Part shown: positions 24,018 through 32,888 of the stretch, piece after piece
Position numbering within the stretch: the first letter of the stretch is position 1
Layout of the letters: every line of letters starts with the position of its first letter
Source: Rugamonas violacea
Lineage (GTDB): Bacteria > Pseudomonadota > Gammaproteobacteria > Burkholderiales > Burkholderiaceae_D
NCBI RefSeq assembly: GCF_016461825.1
Contig: NZ_JAEMNU010000055.1
Location: 66,705 to 106,452 of the forward strand
Direction: 5' to 3'
Length of the DNA stretch: 39,748 bases
The notes under the pieces: generated by a model
What the model saw: only the letters and a program-made list of their open reading frames with translations
Databases searched by the model: none
What the model was told of the DNA's origin: nothing
Position numbers and translations under genes: made by a program

Positions 24018-24086
24018 CTTGGCACCCTGCGGTCGGCGGTTGGGGGACCTGCGCCGATGGCTGGGCCGCCGGCTGAGGTGAAAATA

Positions 24087-24095
24087 AGTGTAGCA
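24087..24095 (-). promoter_or_regulatory. Extended -10 promoter of STAS operon
   Basis: On the minus strand TGCTACACT (TG-N-TACACT) lies about 70 bp before the STAS start in an AT-richer stretch. It is identical to the element before chemoreceptor 1. No clear -35 is visible, as is common for extended -10 promoters. Confidence 0.45.
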
Positions 24096-24264
24096 AATCG
24101 GCGCCCCGGTTTGTTACCTTTTCGCATCTTTTCCCGCGATATGCAACAGCCCCGCTCAGCCCGCTCGTTGCGCATCGGCGAACTGCGGCGCAGGGGGAGC
24201 GGCCGGGTTTTAAAGATGCCGCCAGATATGGCAAGTGCGGCGGGGGAAATTTCAATCATGTTGA

Positions 24265-25071
24265 AAAAATATTAAATTAGACAATTCGACCACCCATGTC
24301 TCATTCTCGGAGGTGGTGACCGATACGCATGGCAATCTGCTCAGCACCTCGGCATCCGAGCGCCGCGCCGGCCTGAGCCAAGGCCCGGCCAACGAACTGG
24401 CCAACACCCGCGGCTTCGACGTGGAGCCGGCCATCGCCGCGCAGGCGGCGATTGACGCGGTGGTCCGTGCCACCGCGCCGCGCGGATTACATCGCAACGC
24501 GCCACGTTCCGAGCCGGTGATCCCCCCCATCGTCACGCGCGTGCGCGCGGCTGGTGCGGAAACCAAACCGGAGGCGCGGCTGAACGCGCTCGACCGGGAA
24601 GACCGGATCACCGGCTACGAGCTGGCCTGGCTGATCAAAACCCGCATGGTCGATGGCAGCAAGCTGGTGTTTCGCGACGCCATCGTCAGTGTCAAGGATG
24701 GCCGCACGCTGGCCCTATAGAATGCGCTTCAGACCGCCGAGGTCGGCGTCGGCCACGGCCTGTATTCGGGTGACGTTCCGATCCAGACCACCCTCGCCGG
24801 CGGCCTGTACAAGATGCTCGACCCAGGCCGCAGCACGGGTGGCTACTTCGGCGGCATGGCCGTCAGCGACGCCGCACACAGCCCGCTCAGCTCCCCCAAT
24901 GCCCGTACTATTAACACCAACGCCACCAACGTCTGGGGCGACGGCCTACCCTACAGCGGTGGCAACACCAAAGGCCCCAATGGCCAGACCGCCGCCGTGG
25001 ATGCGCTCTGGGGGCTGATGAACACTTACGATACGCTGAAAAACATGCAGGGTTGGTTATCGCTCGACGGC
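24265..25071 (+). pseudogene. Degraded M4 (thermolysin-like) metallopeptidase fragment
   Basis: One reading frame from about 24265 to 25071 encodes an M4 peptidase pro-region and the start of its mature part. The pro-region tail is ITGYELAWLIKTRM and VFRDAIVSVKDG. The mature start shows VGHGLYSGDVPIQTTLAGG, NVWGDGLPYSGG and QTAAVDALWGLMNTYDTLKN. The signal peptide is missing, because a stop in frame precedes it. An amber codon sits at 24718-24720, where a tryptophan (TGG) is likely ancestral. The catalytic HExxH half is absent: homology ends after GWLSLDG. It is an inactive remnant with three independent lesions. Confidence 0.8.
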
Positions 25072-25475
25072 GGTGTCCGATTCCAGGAAGCGGATTGCTC
25101 CGGCCGTAACTCCGCGCACCGTTGGATGACCGCCGCGACGGCGAAGATGGTTCTGTCATTGATGGAGGCGATTCGCTTGTCGGAGGACTTGAGGAGCCGC
25201 TCACGGTTCTGCATGAGATGGTTCAGCACCGCTTCGTGCGGCCCTTCCAGCCAAGCCTCGAAGCTCTTGCAGGTGTAGTATGTTGATGCTGACGCCGAAT
25301 TGACCCCGGATGCTGATTTTTACTGCCCAAGGCTATGCATTCTCAAACCCGCACCGGGCCAGCGTTTACGCGGATTTTGGATGGGTCAATGATTTCCAGC
25401 GGCCTGGGTCGAATCAGTGTCAGAGCCAACACAGATGGATCATAAAAAGAAATTTACGTAGATAGGAAAATTCGC
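25072..25475. other. Gap with unrecognised, possibly decayed sequence
   Basis: No intact gene. Directly after the peptidase homology breaks off, the minus strand has an open frame (about 25300-25026) with protein-like content (KSFEAWLEGPHEAVLNHLMQ) and no stop. I do not recognise it, and it lacks a good start. Around 25290-25400, phrases such as GAATTGACCCCGG and TGGGTCAAT recall ends of IS21-type elements, but no full inverted repeat or transposase is visible. Possibly a scar of mobile-element activity. Confidence 0.35.
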
Positions 25476-25661
25476 ATGAGCTACAACCTGACACCTGCGG
25501 CAAAATCCGTGCTTGCGAGCATCGCGCATGGTTCAGCGCAAACGGACATGACGATTGCCGCCGAGTTGACCAGTACTGGACTTGCGACCGACCACGCTGG
25601 CGTCCTGACCATAACCGAGGCTGGGCGTACGGAACTGGCGCGAATCAATGATGATGAATGA
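25476..25661 (+). CDS. Small hypothetical protein, 61 aa
   Basis: Short acidic protein beginning SYNLTPAAKSVLASIAHGSA and ending GVLTITEAGRTELARINDDE. The ending resembles the recognition-wing end of winged-helix (MarR/PadR-like) domains, so it may be a minimal winged-helix fold. AGGA lies eight bases before the ATG. Sixteen bases separate it from the next gene, suggesting co-transcription. Not recognised as a named family. Confidence 0.55.
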   Translation: MSYNLTPAAKSVLASIAHGSAQTDMTIAAELTSTGLATDHAGVLTITEAGRTELARINDDE

Positions 25662-25676
25662 CCACGGAGGGACTGA

Positions 25677-26186
25677 ATGAAGTTGCTGCGAGCGTGTTTT
25701 TCCTTGGCCTTGGTACTCTGCATGAGTGGATGCGACGATCCAGTTGCATCCGTCAATGCTGACGTTATGCGATGCAGTGAGTTTTCAAAAAGTAAGTGTT
25801 TGTCGTCAGAAGTGAATGGAAGTTATAAGGTGACTTTATCAAAGGCGAGCAACACTTGCGCCATGCTGTATAAAAAGGTCGACTCATCCGAATCCATATT
25901 TATTCCGGGCCACCATTTGACTTATATCGACAACGACAATTGGAGATGTACAGCCGCGACGTCGCTGTCGTTCGGTGACCTTGCAAAACAAGCAACGATG
26001 CAGGACGGTGAGCTTGCGATTTCTTTAAACCCCAACAATCCCGCAGCAAATGAATACATCGAACAAACAGACGGCATTGTTGACAAAGTCGCGCATTGGT
26101 ATCGACTTGTGCATGGTACGCCATGCCGCGGACATTTTTCAAGACATAGTGTATGTGACGAGGTGCGCGCGACAGACACTCAATAG
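25677..26186 (+). CDS. Putative lipoprotein of foreign base composition, 169 aa
   Basis: Signal peptide MKLLRACFSLALVLCMSGC with a lipobox (LCMSGC), then a mature part with five further cysteines, which suggests disulfides and periplasmic localisation. No family recognised. Its codon use is clearly more AT-rich than that of its neighbours (many AAA, TTT and ATA codons), so it was probably acquired by transfer. GGAGG six bases before the ATG makes it a convincing gene. Downstream of the 61-aa gene. Confidence 0.7.
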   Translation: MKLLRACFSLALVLCMSGCDDPVASVNADVMRCSEFSKSKCLSSEVNGSYKVTLSKASNTCAMLYKKVDSSESIFIPGHHLTYIDNDNWRCTAATSLSFGDLAKQATMQDGELAISLNPNNPAANEYIEQTDGIVDKVAHWYRLVHGTPCRGHFSRHSVCDEVRATDTQ

Positions 26187-26234
26187 AGAAAAATTAGCGC
26201 CATGGTGACGCCCGCTGGTCGCTCACCATCGCAG

Positions 26235-26333
26235 TTACGCAAGGTCACCCATTCGTTTGTGTTCCCAAGAGTCGAATGCGGTAGCAAGCCGGCACCAGCA
26301 CAACAGCAGTGTCAATAGAAAACGTTTCGACAT
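26235..26333 (-). pseudogene. Clipped ORF: signal peptide plus 14 residues
   Basis: An ATG with GGAGG seven bases upstream opens a frame encoding a signal peptide (SKRFLLTLLLCWCRLATA) and then AFDSWEHKRMGDLA, where TAA stops it. The FDxWEHxxxGDLAY pattern is how I remember a family of secreted hypothetical proteins beginning, so a Tyr codon may have become TAA and the rest been lost. The downstream sequence shows no continuation. It could also be a genuine 32-aa peptide. Confidence 0.45.
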
Positions 26334-26410
26334 TTGCTTCCTCCGGTTAAATCATTGGGCATGTTCAGCCAGGTCCCTAACTGTCTAGTTTCGTGCGACC
26401 AAAAACCTGC

Positions 26411-27919
26411 TCAGTCTCGCAGGCCCGCCGGCGGCGCCTGCTGATCCAGCCAGGCCTTGACCCGCGCCTCCAGCTCGCCGACGGTCTTGCTCTGCGCGAC
26501 CAGCAGGCGGGCGACGCCGGCCGGCAGCGGCTCCGCGTCGCCGGCGTTCCAGCAGCTCTTGCCCTGCTCGGCATAGCCGGCCGGCAGCTGGAACTCCGGT
26601 ATGTCGCTGCGGCAGGTGTCGGCCAGGGCGGCCTCGAAGTTCGGCGCGGCGGCAACGCGCGCCCCCAGCCCCGCCTGGTCCGGCGCCACCCCGCACCACT
26701 GCAACACGCTGGCCAGCGTCGACGTGTGGTCGAATTTCACATCGGGGCTGGGCGAGCGGAACACCGTGCCGGCCGGAATCCACGGCGACACCAGCAGGGT
26801 CGGCACGCGCACGCCGTAGCGGTTGAAGGCGAAGCCGTCGGGGCCGAGGTGCTGGTCCGGCGGAATCGCTCCCCAGCCGGGGTCGACGTGGTCGTAGGTG
26901 CCGCCGTGCTCGTCGAAGGTGATGATCAACAAGGTGCGCCGCCACGCCGCCGGGTTGTCGGTCAGCGCGGCGTAGATCCGCTGGACGAAGGCCTCGCCCG
27001 GACCGACCCAGGTGGGCGGATGGTAGTCGTTGCCTTGCGCGCCCAGCGTCTTGCCGAACACCTTGCCGCAGTAGAAGCCGCCGCCGTCTTCGTAGCCGAG
27101 GCCGTAGCCCCATTTCGGCTCCAGGTAGCTGAAGCGCGGCAATTTTCCGGCCTTGGCCTTGGCGTAGAAGGTGTCGATCGCTTCGATTTCGCCGTCGGCC
27201 AGCGCCTCACTGCAACGGGGGAAAGTGTACTGCGTGTAGCACTGCCCGGCGTTCCAGATGTCGTGGTAGTAGATGCCCCAGGAGGTGCCGGGCGGCAGCG
27301 CGTTCCAGATCGTCCGGGTGTGGTACTGCTCCACCGCGTCCCACGAGTTGTCGACCCGGCCGAGCGAGGTGCCGCACAACGAGAAGGCGCGATTGGGGTT
27401 GGTTTGCGTTGGCACCGACGCATACCAGGCGTCGCTGACGCCGTAGGCCTTGGCCAGGCCGTTCAGGATCGGCAACTGCGCCGGGGAGTAGGCCTCCATG
27501 ATCTGGTCGAGCTGGGACCAGTTCTCGTAGCTGGCGTCGTAGTCGTAGGCGAAACCGGCCATGCCGGCCGGCGTGCCCGCCGGTTGATTGCTGTTCGTCG
27601 GCTGGCTCGGCGAACCGAACAATTGCTGGTTGACGTGCGCGTAGGCTTCGCCGGGATCGAAACCGGGCACCCGCATCGGTTGCGGCGCGATGTCGTGGCC
27701 GGTCTTGCCCGCCGTTCCCATGCTGGCCGGAATGGTCTTCCCGCCGTAGGTGTTGCTGTACTTGCCGGTCTGCAGTCCGTCATACCGCGGCCTGGTGTCG
27801 GCGCCGACGAAGCGGGCCGGCCGGTCCTTCTGGTAGAGCCAGCCCAGCACGTTGTCGAGCGAGCGGTTTTCGAGCATCACCATGACCACGTAATCGATCT
27901 TGTCGTTCATGTTCATCAT
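26411..27919 (-). CDS. Phosphoesterase family protein (phospholipase C / AcpA-like)
   Basis: Protein of 502 aa in the alkaline-phosphatase-like phosphoesterase family (PF04185) that contains bacterial phospholipases C and acid phosphatase AcpA. The metal and nucleophile motifs are MLENRSLDN near residue 15, SDAWYASVPTQTNPNRAF, FDEHGGTYDHVDP (metal-binding Asp, Glu and His) and FDHTSTLASVLQW. It starts MMNMNDKIDYVVM, with no signal or Tat peptide, which is unusual because most relatives are exported. Cytoplasmic action or another secretion route would be needed. The ribosome-binding site is weak and the start could be the third Met. Divergent from the patatin gene, which is also lipid-directed. 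Confidence 0.9.
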   Translation of the reverse strand: MMNMNDKIDYVVMVMLENRSLDNVLGWLYQKDRPARFVGADTRPRYDGLQTGKYSNTYGGKTIPASMGTAGKTGHDIAPQPMRVPGFDPGEAYAHVNQQLFGSPSQPTNSNQPAGTPAGMAGFAYDYDASYENWSQLDQIMEAYSPAQLPILNGLAKAYGVSDAWYASVPTQTNPNRAFSLCGTSLGRVDNSWDAVEQYHTRTIWNALPPGTSWGIYYHDIWNAGQCYTQYTFPRCSEALADGEIEAIDTFYAKAKAGKLPRFSYLEPKWGYGLGYEDGGGFYCGKVFGKTLGAQGNDYHPPTWVGPGEAFVQRIYAALTDNPAAWRRTLLIITFDEHGGTYDHVDPGWGAIPPDQHLGPDGFAFNRYGVRVPTLLVSPWIPAGTVFRSPSPDVKFDHTSTLASVLQWCGVAPDQAGLGARVAAAPNFEAALADTCRSDIPEFQLPAGYAEQGKSCWNAGDAEPLPAGVARLLVAQSKTVGELEARVKAWLDQQAPPAGLRD

Positions 27920-28148
27920 TGAGTAAGCACCTTATCGGCATGAGGAGAAGGCCGCGCACGGTCAAGGGCAGAGCGGCGACCGGTGTATTTTTAACATCAA
28001 TCTTAATCCCGTGCCAGATAAAAAATGAATGTTGGAAATATTCTTTGCGGACCTCTTGGGCGCAACAATGTGTGATCTTTCGCCGCATAAAACTGTCTAT
28101 ATTGGTGAGTTGCCACCCCTGCCACCGAACGCCACTGCCGGAGGAACC
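27920..28148. other. AT-richer divergent region, phosphoesterase/patatin
   Basis: This 229-bp gap must hold both promoters. It contains A/T-rich stretches (TATTTTTAACATCAATC, AGATAAAAAATGAATG) in a GC-rich background. I see no pair of boxes with correct spacing that I would call. GGAGG just before 28149 is the patatin ribosome-binding site. Confidence 0.4.
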
Positions 28149-31100
28149 ATGCCAGCCGATGCCGATGCGAACGTACCCAGCCACGCCGAGGAGTTGCGCG
28201 GCAACCTGACCCGCAAGCTCGACAGCCTGGGCTTCGACGCCAGCAAGGACTTCGACAAGGCGCGACTGGCCTTCAGCCCGGGCCGGAAACTGTCCGACGA
28301 GGAACTGTGGCAGGTGCTCAACGTCAAGGCCGGCAGCGTGTTCAGCGAAGTCTTCCAGTTCGAGCTCGACGCGCTGGCCGACGGCGTGCCCGACGGCACC
28401 CGGCCGGTCAGCCTGGCCGAGGTCAACCAACGCGCCCACCGACAGAAACTGTCCGGGCTGGCGTTCTCCGGCGGCGGCATCCGCAGCGCGACCTTCAACC
28501 TCGGCGTGCTGCAGGCGCTGGCGGAAATGCGCCTGCTGCGCGACTTCGACTACCTGTCGACCGTCTCCGGCGGCGGCTACATCGGCGGCTGGCTGTCCAA
28601 GTGGATCAAGGAAAAGGGCGGCAGCGTCGAGGCGGTCGAGGAGGAGCTGATCGCCGCCAACGACGTCCGGCGGCCGCGCAGCGAGCCGGCGCCGGTGCAG
28701 TTCCTGCGCCAGTACAGCAACTATCTGACGCCGAAGACCGGCCTGTTCAGCGCCGACACCTGGACCCTGATCTGCACCTACAGCCGCAACACCTTGCTCA
28801 ACCTGACCATGCTGGTGGCCTGGCTGTCGGCGCTGTTCCTGTTGCCGCGCATGGTGGTGTCGGCCGTGCACAGCGAAATGCGCACGCCGACGGCGGACGC
28901 CTGGCCCTACGCCGCCGCACTGTTCCTCACCACGGTCGCCTTCATCGCGCTGAGCATCTCGCGCAAGGGGCCGAAGGTCGGCGCCGGCTTGCTCGGCCAG
29001 ACCCAGGGCAAGATCCTGTTGTACATCTGCCTGCCCTTGATGCTGTCCGGCTTCCTCGGCAGCCTGGCCGTGTGGGAGAAGAGCGAGGAGCTGGTGGCGT
29101 TCTGGGACGCCATTCCCGCCACGCTGAGCGACTATCCCTACCGCTGGCTGCTGCTGCCGGGCCTCCTGTATTTCCTGGCATGGTCGCTCGGTTGGGGCGC
29201 GGCGCAGTTGCTCAACCGTCGCGACGCCAAGGCCGCGGCGGCCGAGACCGCACTACCCTTGCCGCGCCGCGAGTCGCGTCAAAAAGTGCTGATGGAGGGC
29301 CTGGGCCATTTGCTCTGCGCCTTGGGTGCGCTGGCGGTCGGCACCGTGCTGCTGCTGAAGGGGCTGTCGCTGGCCAGTCGTTCGTCCTTCGCCACCTTCG
29401 ACGCGGTGCAACTGGCCTGCATGGGCATGCCGCTGATGCTGGCGCTGTTCGGCCTCACCATCACGCTGATGATAGGCTTGATCGGCCGCATGTACCTCGA
29501 CCAGAGCCGCGAATGGTGGGCGCGCCAAGGCGCCTGGACCTTCATCTTCGCCATCGGCTGGCTGGCGCTGTTCGCCTGCACCTTCTATCTGCCGCCGCTG
29601 CTGGACTGGGCTTATCAACACTACACCGCGACCACCACGCTGGGCGCCGCCATCACCTCGGCGGTGACCTTCTTCGGCCTGAAATCGGGCAGCGACAAGG
29701 CCACCGGCAAGCCCGGCGCGAGCAGCAAGCTCGATCTGGCGGCGCAGGTCGCGCCCTACGCCTTCAGCCTGCTGGCGATCGCCGCGCTGACCACGGGTCT
29801 GCAATATGTGGTGGCCACTCTGCCGCTGGTGCAGCATGCCGAGTCGGGCGTGGTGGTCTACTTCGACAGCTATCTGGCCGCCAGTAGCGAAGTCAAGATC
29901 GGCGACATCGGCACCCTCTTCCTCAAGCTTCTGGCGGTCGCGCTGATACTCGGCTGGCGGGTCGATATCAACAAGTTCTCGCTGTACATGATGTACCGGA
30001 TGCGCCTGGTGCGCGCCTACTTCGGCGCCAGCAGCCCCAGCCGTAGCCCGCATCCCTTCACCGGTTTCGACCCCAACGACGATCCGCCGCTGGAGTCCCT
30101 GCTGCGCCAAGCCGGCGCCGCCCCCACCTCGGGGCCGACGGCGGCAGCAGCGGCACCAACGGCAGCTTCGGTAGCAGCGGCAGCTGCGGCTGGCGCCGCA
30201 GCCGAGCTGGCGCCGGCCCGGCCCAAGCTGCAGCGACCCTACCACCTGATCAGCGCCGCCATCAACCTGGTCAACGGCAAGGAGTTGGCCTGGCAGACCC
30301 GCAAGGCGGCCAACTTCTGCTTCACGCCGGCGTTTTGCGGCTTCGAAATGCCGGCCATGCGCGGCGCCGACCGCCTGGCGGTGTGTCCGCAGCGCGGCGC
30401 CTTCCGCCCCACCGCCAGCTATGCCTCGACCTCGACCTCGACGCTGTTCAAGGACGACGACTCGGTCGTCAAACTGGGCACGGCGGTCGCCGTGTCGGGC
30501 GCGGCGGCCAGCCCCAACATGGGCTACCACTCCTCGCCGCAGCTGACTTTCCTGATGACGCTGTTCAACCTGCGGCTGGGCCGCTGGTCGCCCAATCCAA
30601 TGAAGGAAAAGAGCTGGATGAAGTCGTCGCCGGGCATCGGCCTGTTCAGCATCCTGTCCGAATTGTTCGGCCTGACCGACGCCGAGGCCGACTTCCTCTA
30701 CCTGTCCGACGGCGGCCACTTCGAAAACCTGGCCCTGTACGAGCTGGTGCGGCGGCGTTGCAAACTCATTGTGGTGGTCGATGCCGGCTGCGACGACAAG
30801 CAGAATTTCGAAGACCTGGGCAACGCGATACGCAAGTGCGCCACCGACCTGAACGTCGCCATCACGCTCGACGCGCGCAAGATCCGCAAGGTCGGCGACG
30901 GCGACACCTTCGGCGCCAGCTGCGTCAGCGGCCGCATCCACTACAAGCAGGCCGACGGCAAGGCGCGCGACGGCGTGCTGTTGTACATCAAGCCGACCAT
31001 CGTCGGCGACGAAAACGCCGACATCTTCAACTACAGCAAGATGCACCCCGAGTTCCCGCACCAGAGCACGGCCGACCAGTGGTTCGACGAGGACCAGTTC

Positions 31101-31325
31101 GAGAGCTACCGTTCCTTGGGCTACCAGATCGCGTTTGCCGCGCTGCGCCAGGTCGCCGCCAGGTCGGCCCATCCGCGTTGGCAAGGCGCGCAGCGGAAGT
31201 GGCGCATCAGCTACATCTGCCGTCTGCTCAGCCAGCCGGCACCGCCGCCGCCGGCGCAAAAAACCAGCAACGTGGTGCCGATGACGGACCGCCGGGTGGA
31301 CCAGCGCCGCGCCTCGGACGGCTAG
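28149..31325 (+). CDS. Patatin-like phospholipase with large membrane insertion
   Basis: Protein of 1058 aa whose patatin domain is split. The oxyanion loop GGGIRSATFNLG (107-118) and nucleophile S140 in STVSGGGYIGG lie in the N-terminal part. The catalytic Asp D854, in LSDGGHFENLALYEL, lies about 710 residues later. Between them are about ten hydrophobic segments (roughly 215-605) and an Ala/Pro/Thr low-complexity linker (around 655-700). The nucleophile elbow is TVSGG rather than GxSxG, as in other large bacterial members of this group. It would hydrolyse lipids at the cytoplasmic face of the inner membrane. GGAGG before ATG 28149 fixes the start; the frame is open to 28029. Divergent from the phosphoesterase gene. 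Confidence 0.9.
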   Translation: MPADADANVPSHAEELRGNLTRKLDSLGFDASKDFDKARLAFSPGRKLSDEELWQVLNVKAGSVFSEVFQFELDALADGVPDGTRPVSLAEVNQRAHRQKLSGLAFSGGGIRSATFNLGVLQALAEMRLLRDFDYLSTVSGGGYIGGWLSKWIKEKGGSVEAVEEELIAANDVRRPRSEPAPVQFLRQYSNYLTPKTGLFSADTWTLICTYSRNTLLNLTMLVAWLSALFLLPRMVVSAVHSEMRTPTADAWPYAAALFLTTVAFIALSISRKGPKVGAGLLGQTQGKILLYICLPLMLSGFLGSLAVWEKSEELVAFWDAIPATLSDYPYRWLLLPGLLYFLAWSLGWGAAQLLNRRDAKAAAAETALPLPRRESRQKVLMEGLGHLLCALGALAVGTVLLLKGLSLASRSSFATFDAVQLACMGMPLMLALFGLTITLMIGLIGRMYLDQSREWWARQGAWTFIFAIGWLALFACTFYLPPLLDWAYQHYTATTTLGAAITSAVTFFGLKSGSDKATGKPGASSKLDLAAQVAPYAFSLLAIAALTTGLQYVVATLPLVQHAESGVVVYFDSYLAASSEVKIGDIGTLFLKLLAVALILGWRVDINKFSLYMMYRMRLVRAYFGASSPSRSPHPFTGFDPNDDPPLESLLRQAGAAPTSGPTAAAAAPTAASVAAAAAAGAAAELAPARPKLQRPYHLISAAINLVNGKELAWQTRKAANFCFTPAFCGFEMPAMRGADRLAVCPQRGAFRPTASYASTSTSTLFKDDDSVVKLGTAVAVSGAAASPNMGYHSSPQLTFLMTLFNLRLGRWSPNPMKEKSWMKSSPGIGLFSILSELFGLTDAEADFLYLSDGGHFENLALYELVRRRCKLIVVVDAGCDDKQNFEDLGNAIRKCATDLNVAITLDARKIRKVGDGDTFGASCVSGRIHYKQADGKARDGVLLYIKPTIVGDENADIFNYSKMHPEFPHQSTADQWFDEDQFESYRSLGYQIAFAALRQVAARSAHPRWQGAQRKWRISYICRLLSQPAPPPPAQKTSNVVPMTDRRVDQRRASDG

Positions 31326-31397
31326 ATGCCGCCGGCCGCAGCCGCCGACCGGCCTCGCCGCCGACGCCCCCGCCCCCCGCCCCAGGCCGCTTTCCGC

Positions 31398-32888
31398 TCA
31401 ATAGCGGAAGGTGGCGCCGATATAGGCGTAGCGGCCGGACGGCAGGCCAGCCCGTGTGAGCACGTCGCCGGCGACCAGACGCTCGTAGTTGACGACCAGG
31501 CTCAGCCGCTCGCTGACCGACCAGTTGCCGACGATGCGTAACAGGCCGCCGATCCGCCGCCCGCTCACCTTCTGCGTGCCCGCATAGGCGCGCATACCGC
31601 CGGCATACGCCGCGTCGCTCTCGCTGAGCCGTCGCGCAAAACCGTATTCCACCGCCAGCTTGCTCGCCGGCGTCGGCGTAAAGGAAATGCCCGGCGCGAT
31701 CATCAACAAGTTGGCAAGGCTGAGGAACTGTCCCTCGCCCAGATAGTTGGAGCTGGCGTACAACTGGTTGAAGCCCCGGCTGCCGCCGCCGGCACTGGCG
31801 CCGCCGGAGGCGATGTCGACGTGCGCCGTCAGGCTCGGCTTCCAGGCGCCGCCGGACAGCGCCAGGCTGTGCACGGCGAACAAGCCCCAGGCGTCGACGT
31901 CGCGCTCGACGGACCTACCGCTTTGGTGGGCTAGCGTCCAGTCGAAGCGCAGGTCGCCGCGCCGGCCCCACAGGCGGGCACCGACGGTGTCGCGCGCATC
32001 GCGGCCGAGCTTGCCGGCGGCGCGGTAGGCCGGATTGTCGCTGTGTATCCAGAACGGGTCCAGGTAGGTGTTGGGTCCGTTGCCGGAGTCCACGATCAGG
32101 CTGGCATTCAGCCCCCTCAGGCGCTCGGCATGATTGATCTCCTCGTCGAAGAAGCCTGCGGCCAGACGGGTGGCGCGCAGCTCGAAGGCGCCGACGCGCA
32201 TTCCCTCGCCGTGGGCATACAGGCGCACGCCGTTCCAGCTGCGATGCATGTTCGGCCCGTCGCTCAGGCTGAGCAGTTGCCGCGGCCCGTCGGCGAACTC
32301 CTGCCGCCCCAGCATGGCGCCGACCAGCGTACCGCCGGCAGAGCGCCTGACGTCGACGAACAACTGTTGCAAGGAAGCGTCGTTCTGGAAGTTGGCGCTG
32401 GCGCTGGCGCGGCGGCCGGCCACCTGGCCGCTGCCCAGCTCGGCATACACGCGCAACTGGGGATGCAGCCGCAAATCCGCGCCCAGCACGGCGCGCAACA
32501 GGCCCTGTCGATAGTCGTTGCCAGGTGTCAGTTGGCCATTGCCATAGTTGTCGTAGCGCAGGCGGGCCTCGGCACTCAGCGTCAGCGAGGCCGCGCCGGC
32601 GAGCGGCAGCGCCTTCCACCACGGCGCGAGGCCGGCCGCGCGCATGCCGCTCCAATCCTCGGCCCAACGGCTGGCCATCAAGCCCTGGCCGATTTCCGGC
32701 CCCCAGCCGGCCGCGTTGAGGGGATAGGGATCGACCGGCGTCGCCGCATGCGCGCCGGCCAGCTCGCTACCTTCGCATTTGTTCGGCGCCGCGCCGCCCT
32801 GCGGCGCGGTTTGCGCCAACGCAGCGGCCGTCCAGGCTAACAGAACCATCGCAGTGGCGCCCCCGGCGCAGAATTTATTCACGACCAC
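31398..32888 (-). CDS. Alginate-export-family outer-membrane channel
   Basis: Outer-membrane beta-barrel of 496 aa. A signal peptide of about 25 residues (MVLLAWTAAALAQ) precedes many amphipathic strands, and the protein ends in an aromatic residue (ATFRY), as barrel proteins do. It matches the Alginate_exp/AlgE-like porin group (EARLRYDNYGNG, GAMLGRQEF, FADGPRQL, WNGVRLY). Start GTG 32888 has GGAGG six bases upstream and overlaps the end of the efflux-pump gene by 14 bases, so translation is coupled. Together they could move a small molecule across both membranes. There is no alginate synthesis cluster here, so alginate export itself is unlikely. Confidence 0.83.
   Translation of the reverse strand: MVVNKFCAGGATAMVLLAWTAAALAQTAPQGGAAPNKCEGSELAGAHAATPVDPYPLNAAGWGPEIGQGLMASRWAEDWSGMRAAGLAPWWKALPLAGAASLTLSAEARLRYDNYGNGQLTPGNDYRQGLLRAVLGADLRLHPQLRVYAELGSGQVAGRRASASANFQNDASLQQLFVDVRRSAGGTLVGAMLGRQEFADGPRQLLSLSDGPNMHRSWNGVRLYAHGEGMRVGAFELRATRLAAGFFDEEINHAERLRGLNASLIVDSGNGPNTYLDPFWIHSDNPAYRAAGKLGRDARDTVGARLWGRRGDLRFDWTLAHQSGRSVERDVDAWGLFAVHSLALSGGAWKPSLTAHVDIASGGASAGGGSRGFNQLYASSNYLGEGQFLSLANLLMIAPGISFTPTPASKLAVEYGFARRLSESDAAYAGGMRAYAGTQKVSGRRIGGLLRIVGNWSVSERLSLVVNYERLVAGDVLTRAGLPSGRYAYIGATFRY

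Noticed and set aside
25072..25475. Complete insertion sequence
   Set aside because: Phrases recall IS21-type ends, but no transposase frame, paired inverted repeat or target duplication can be seen.
31326..31397. Terminator between patatin and channel genes
   Set aside because: The sequence is C/G-rich but has no stem with a U tract that I can defend.
31398..32888. Alginate biosynthesis or export locus
   Set aside because: Only the channel family matches; no alg polymerase, epimerase or lyase gene is present.
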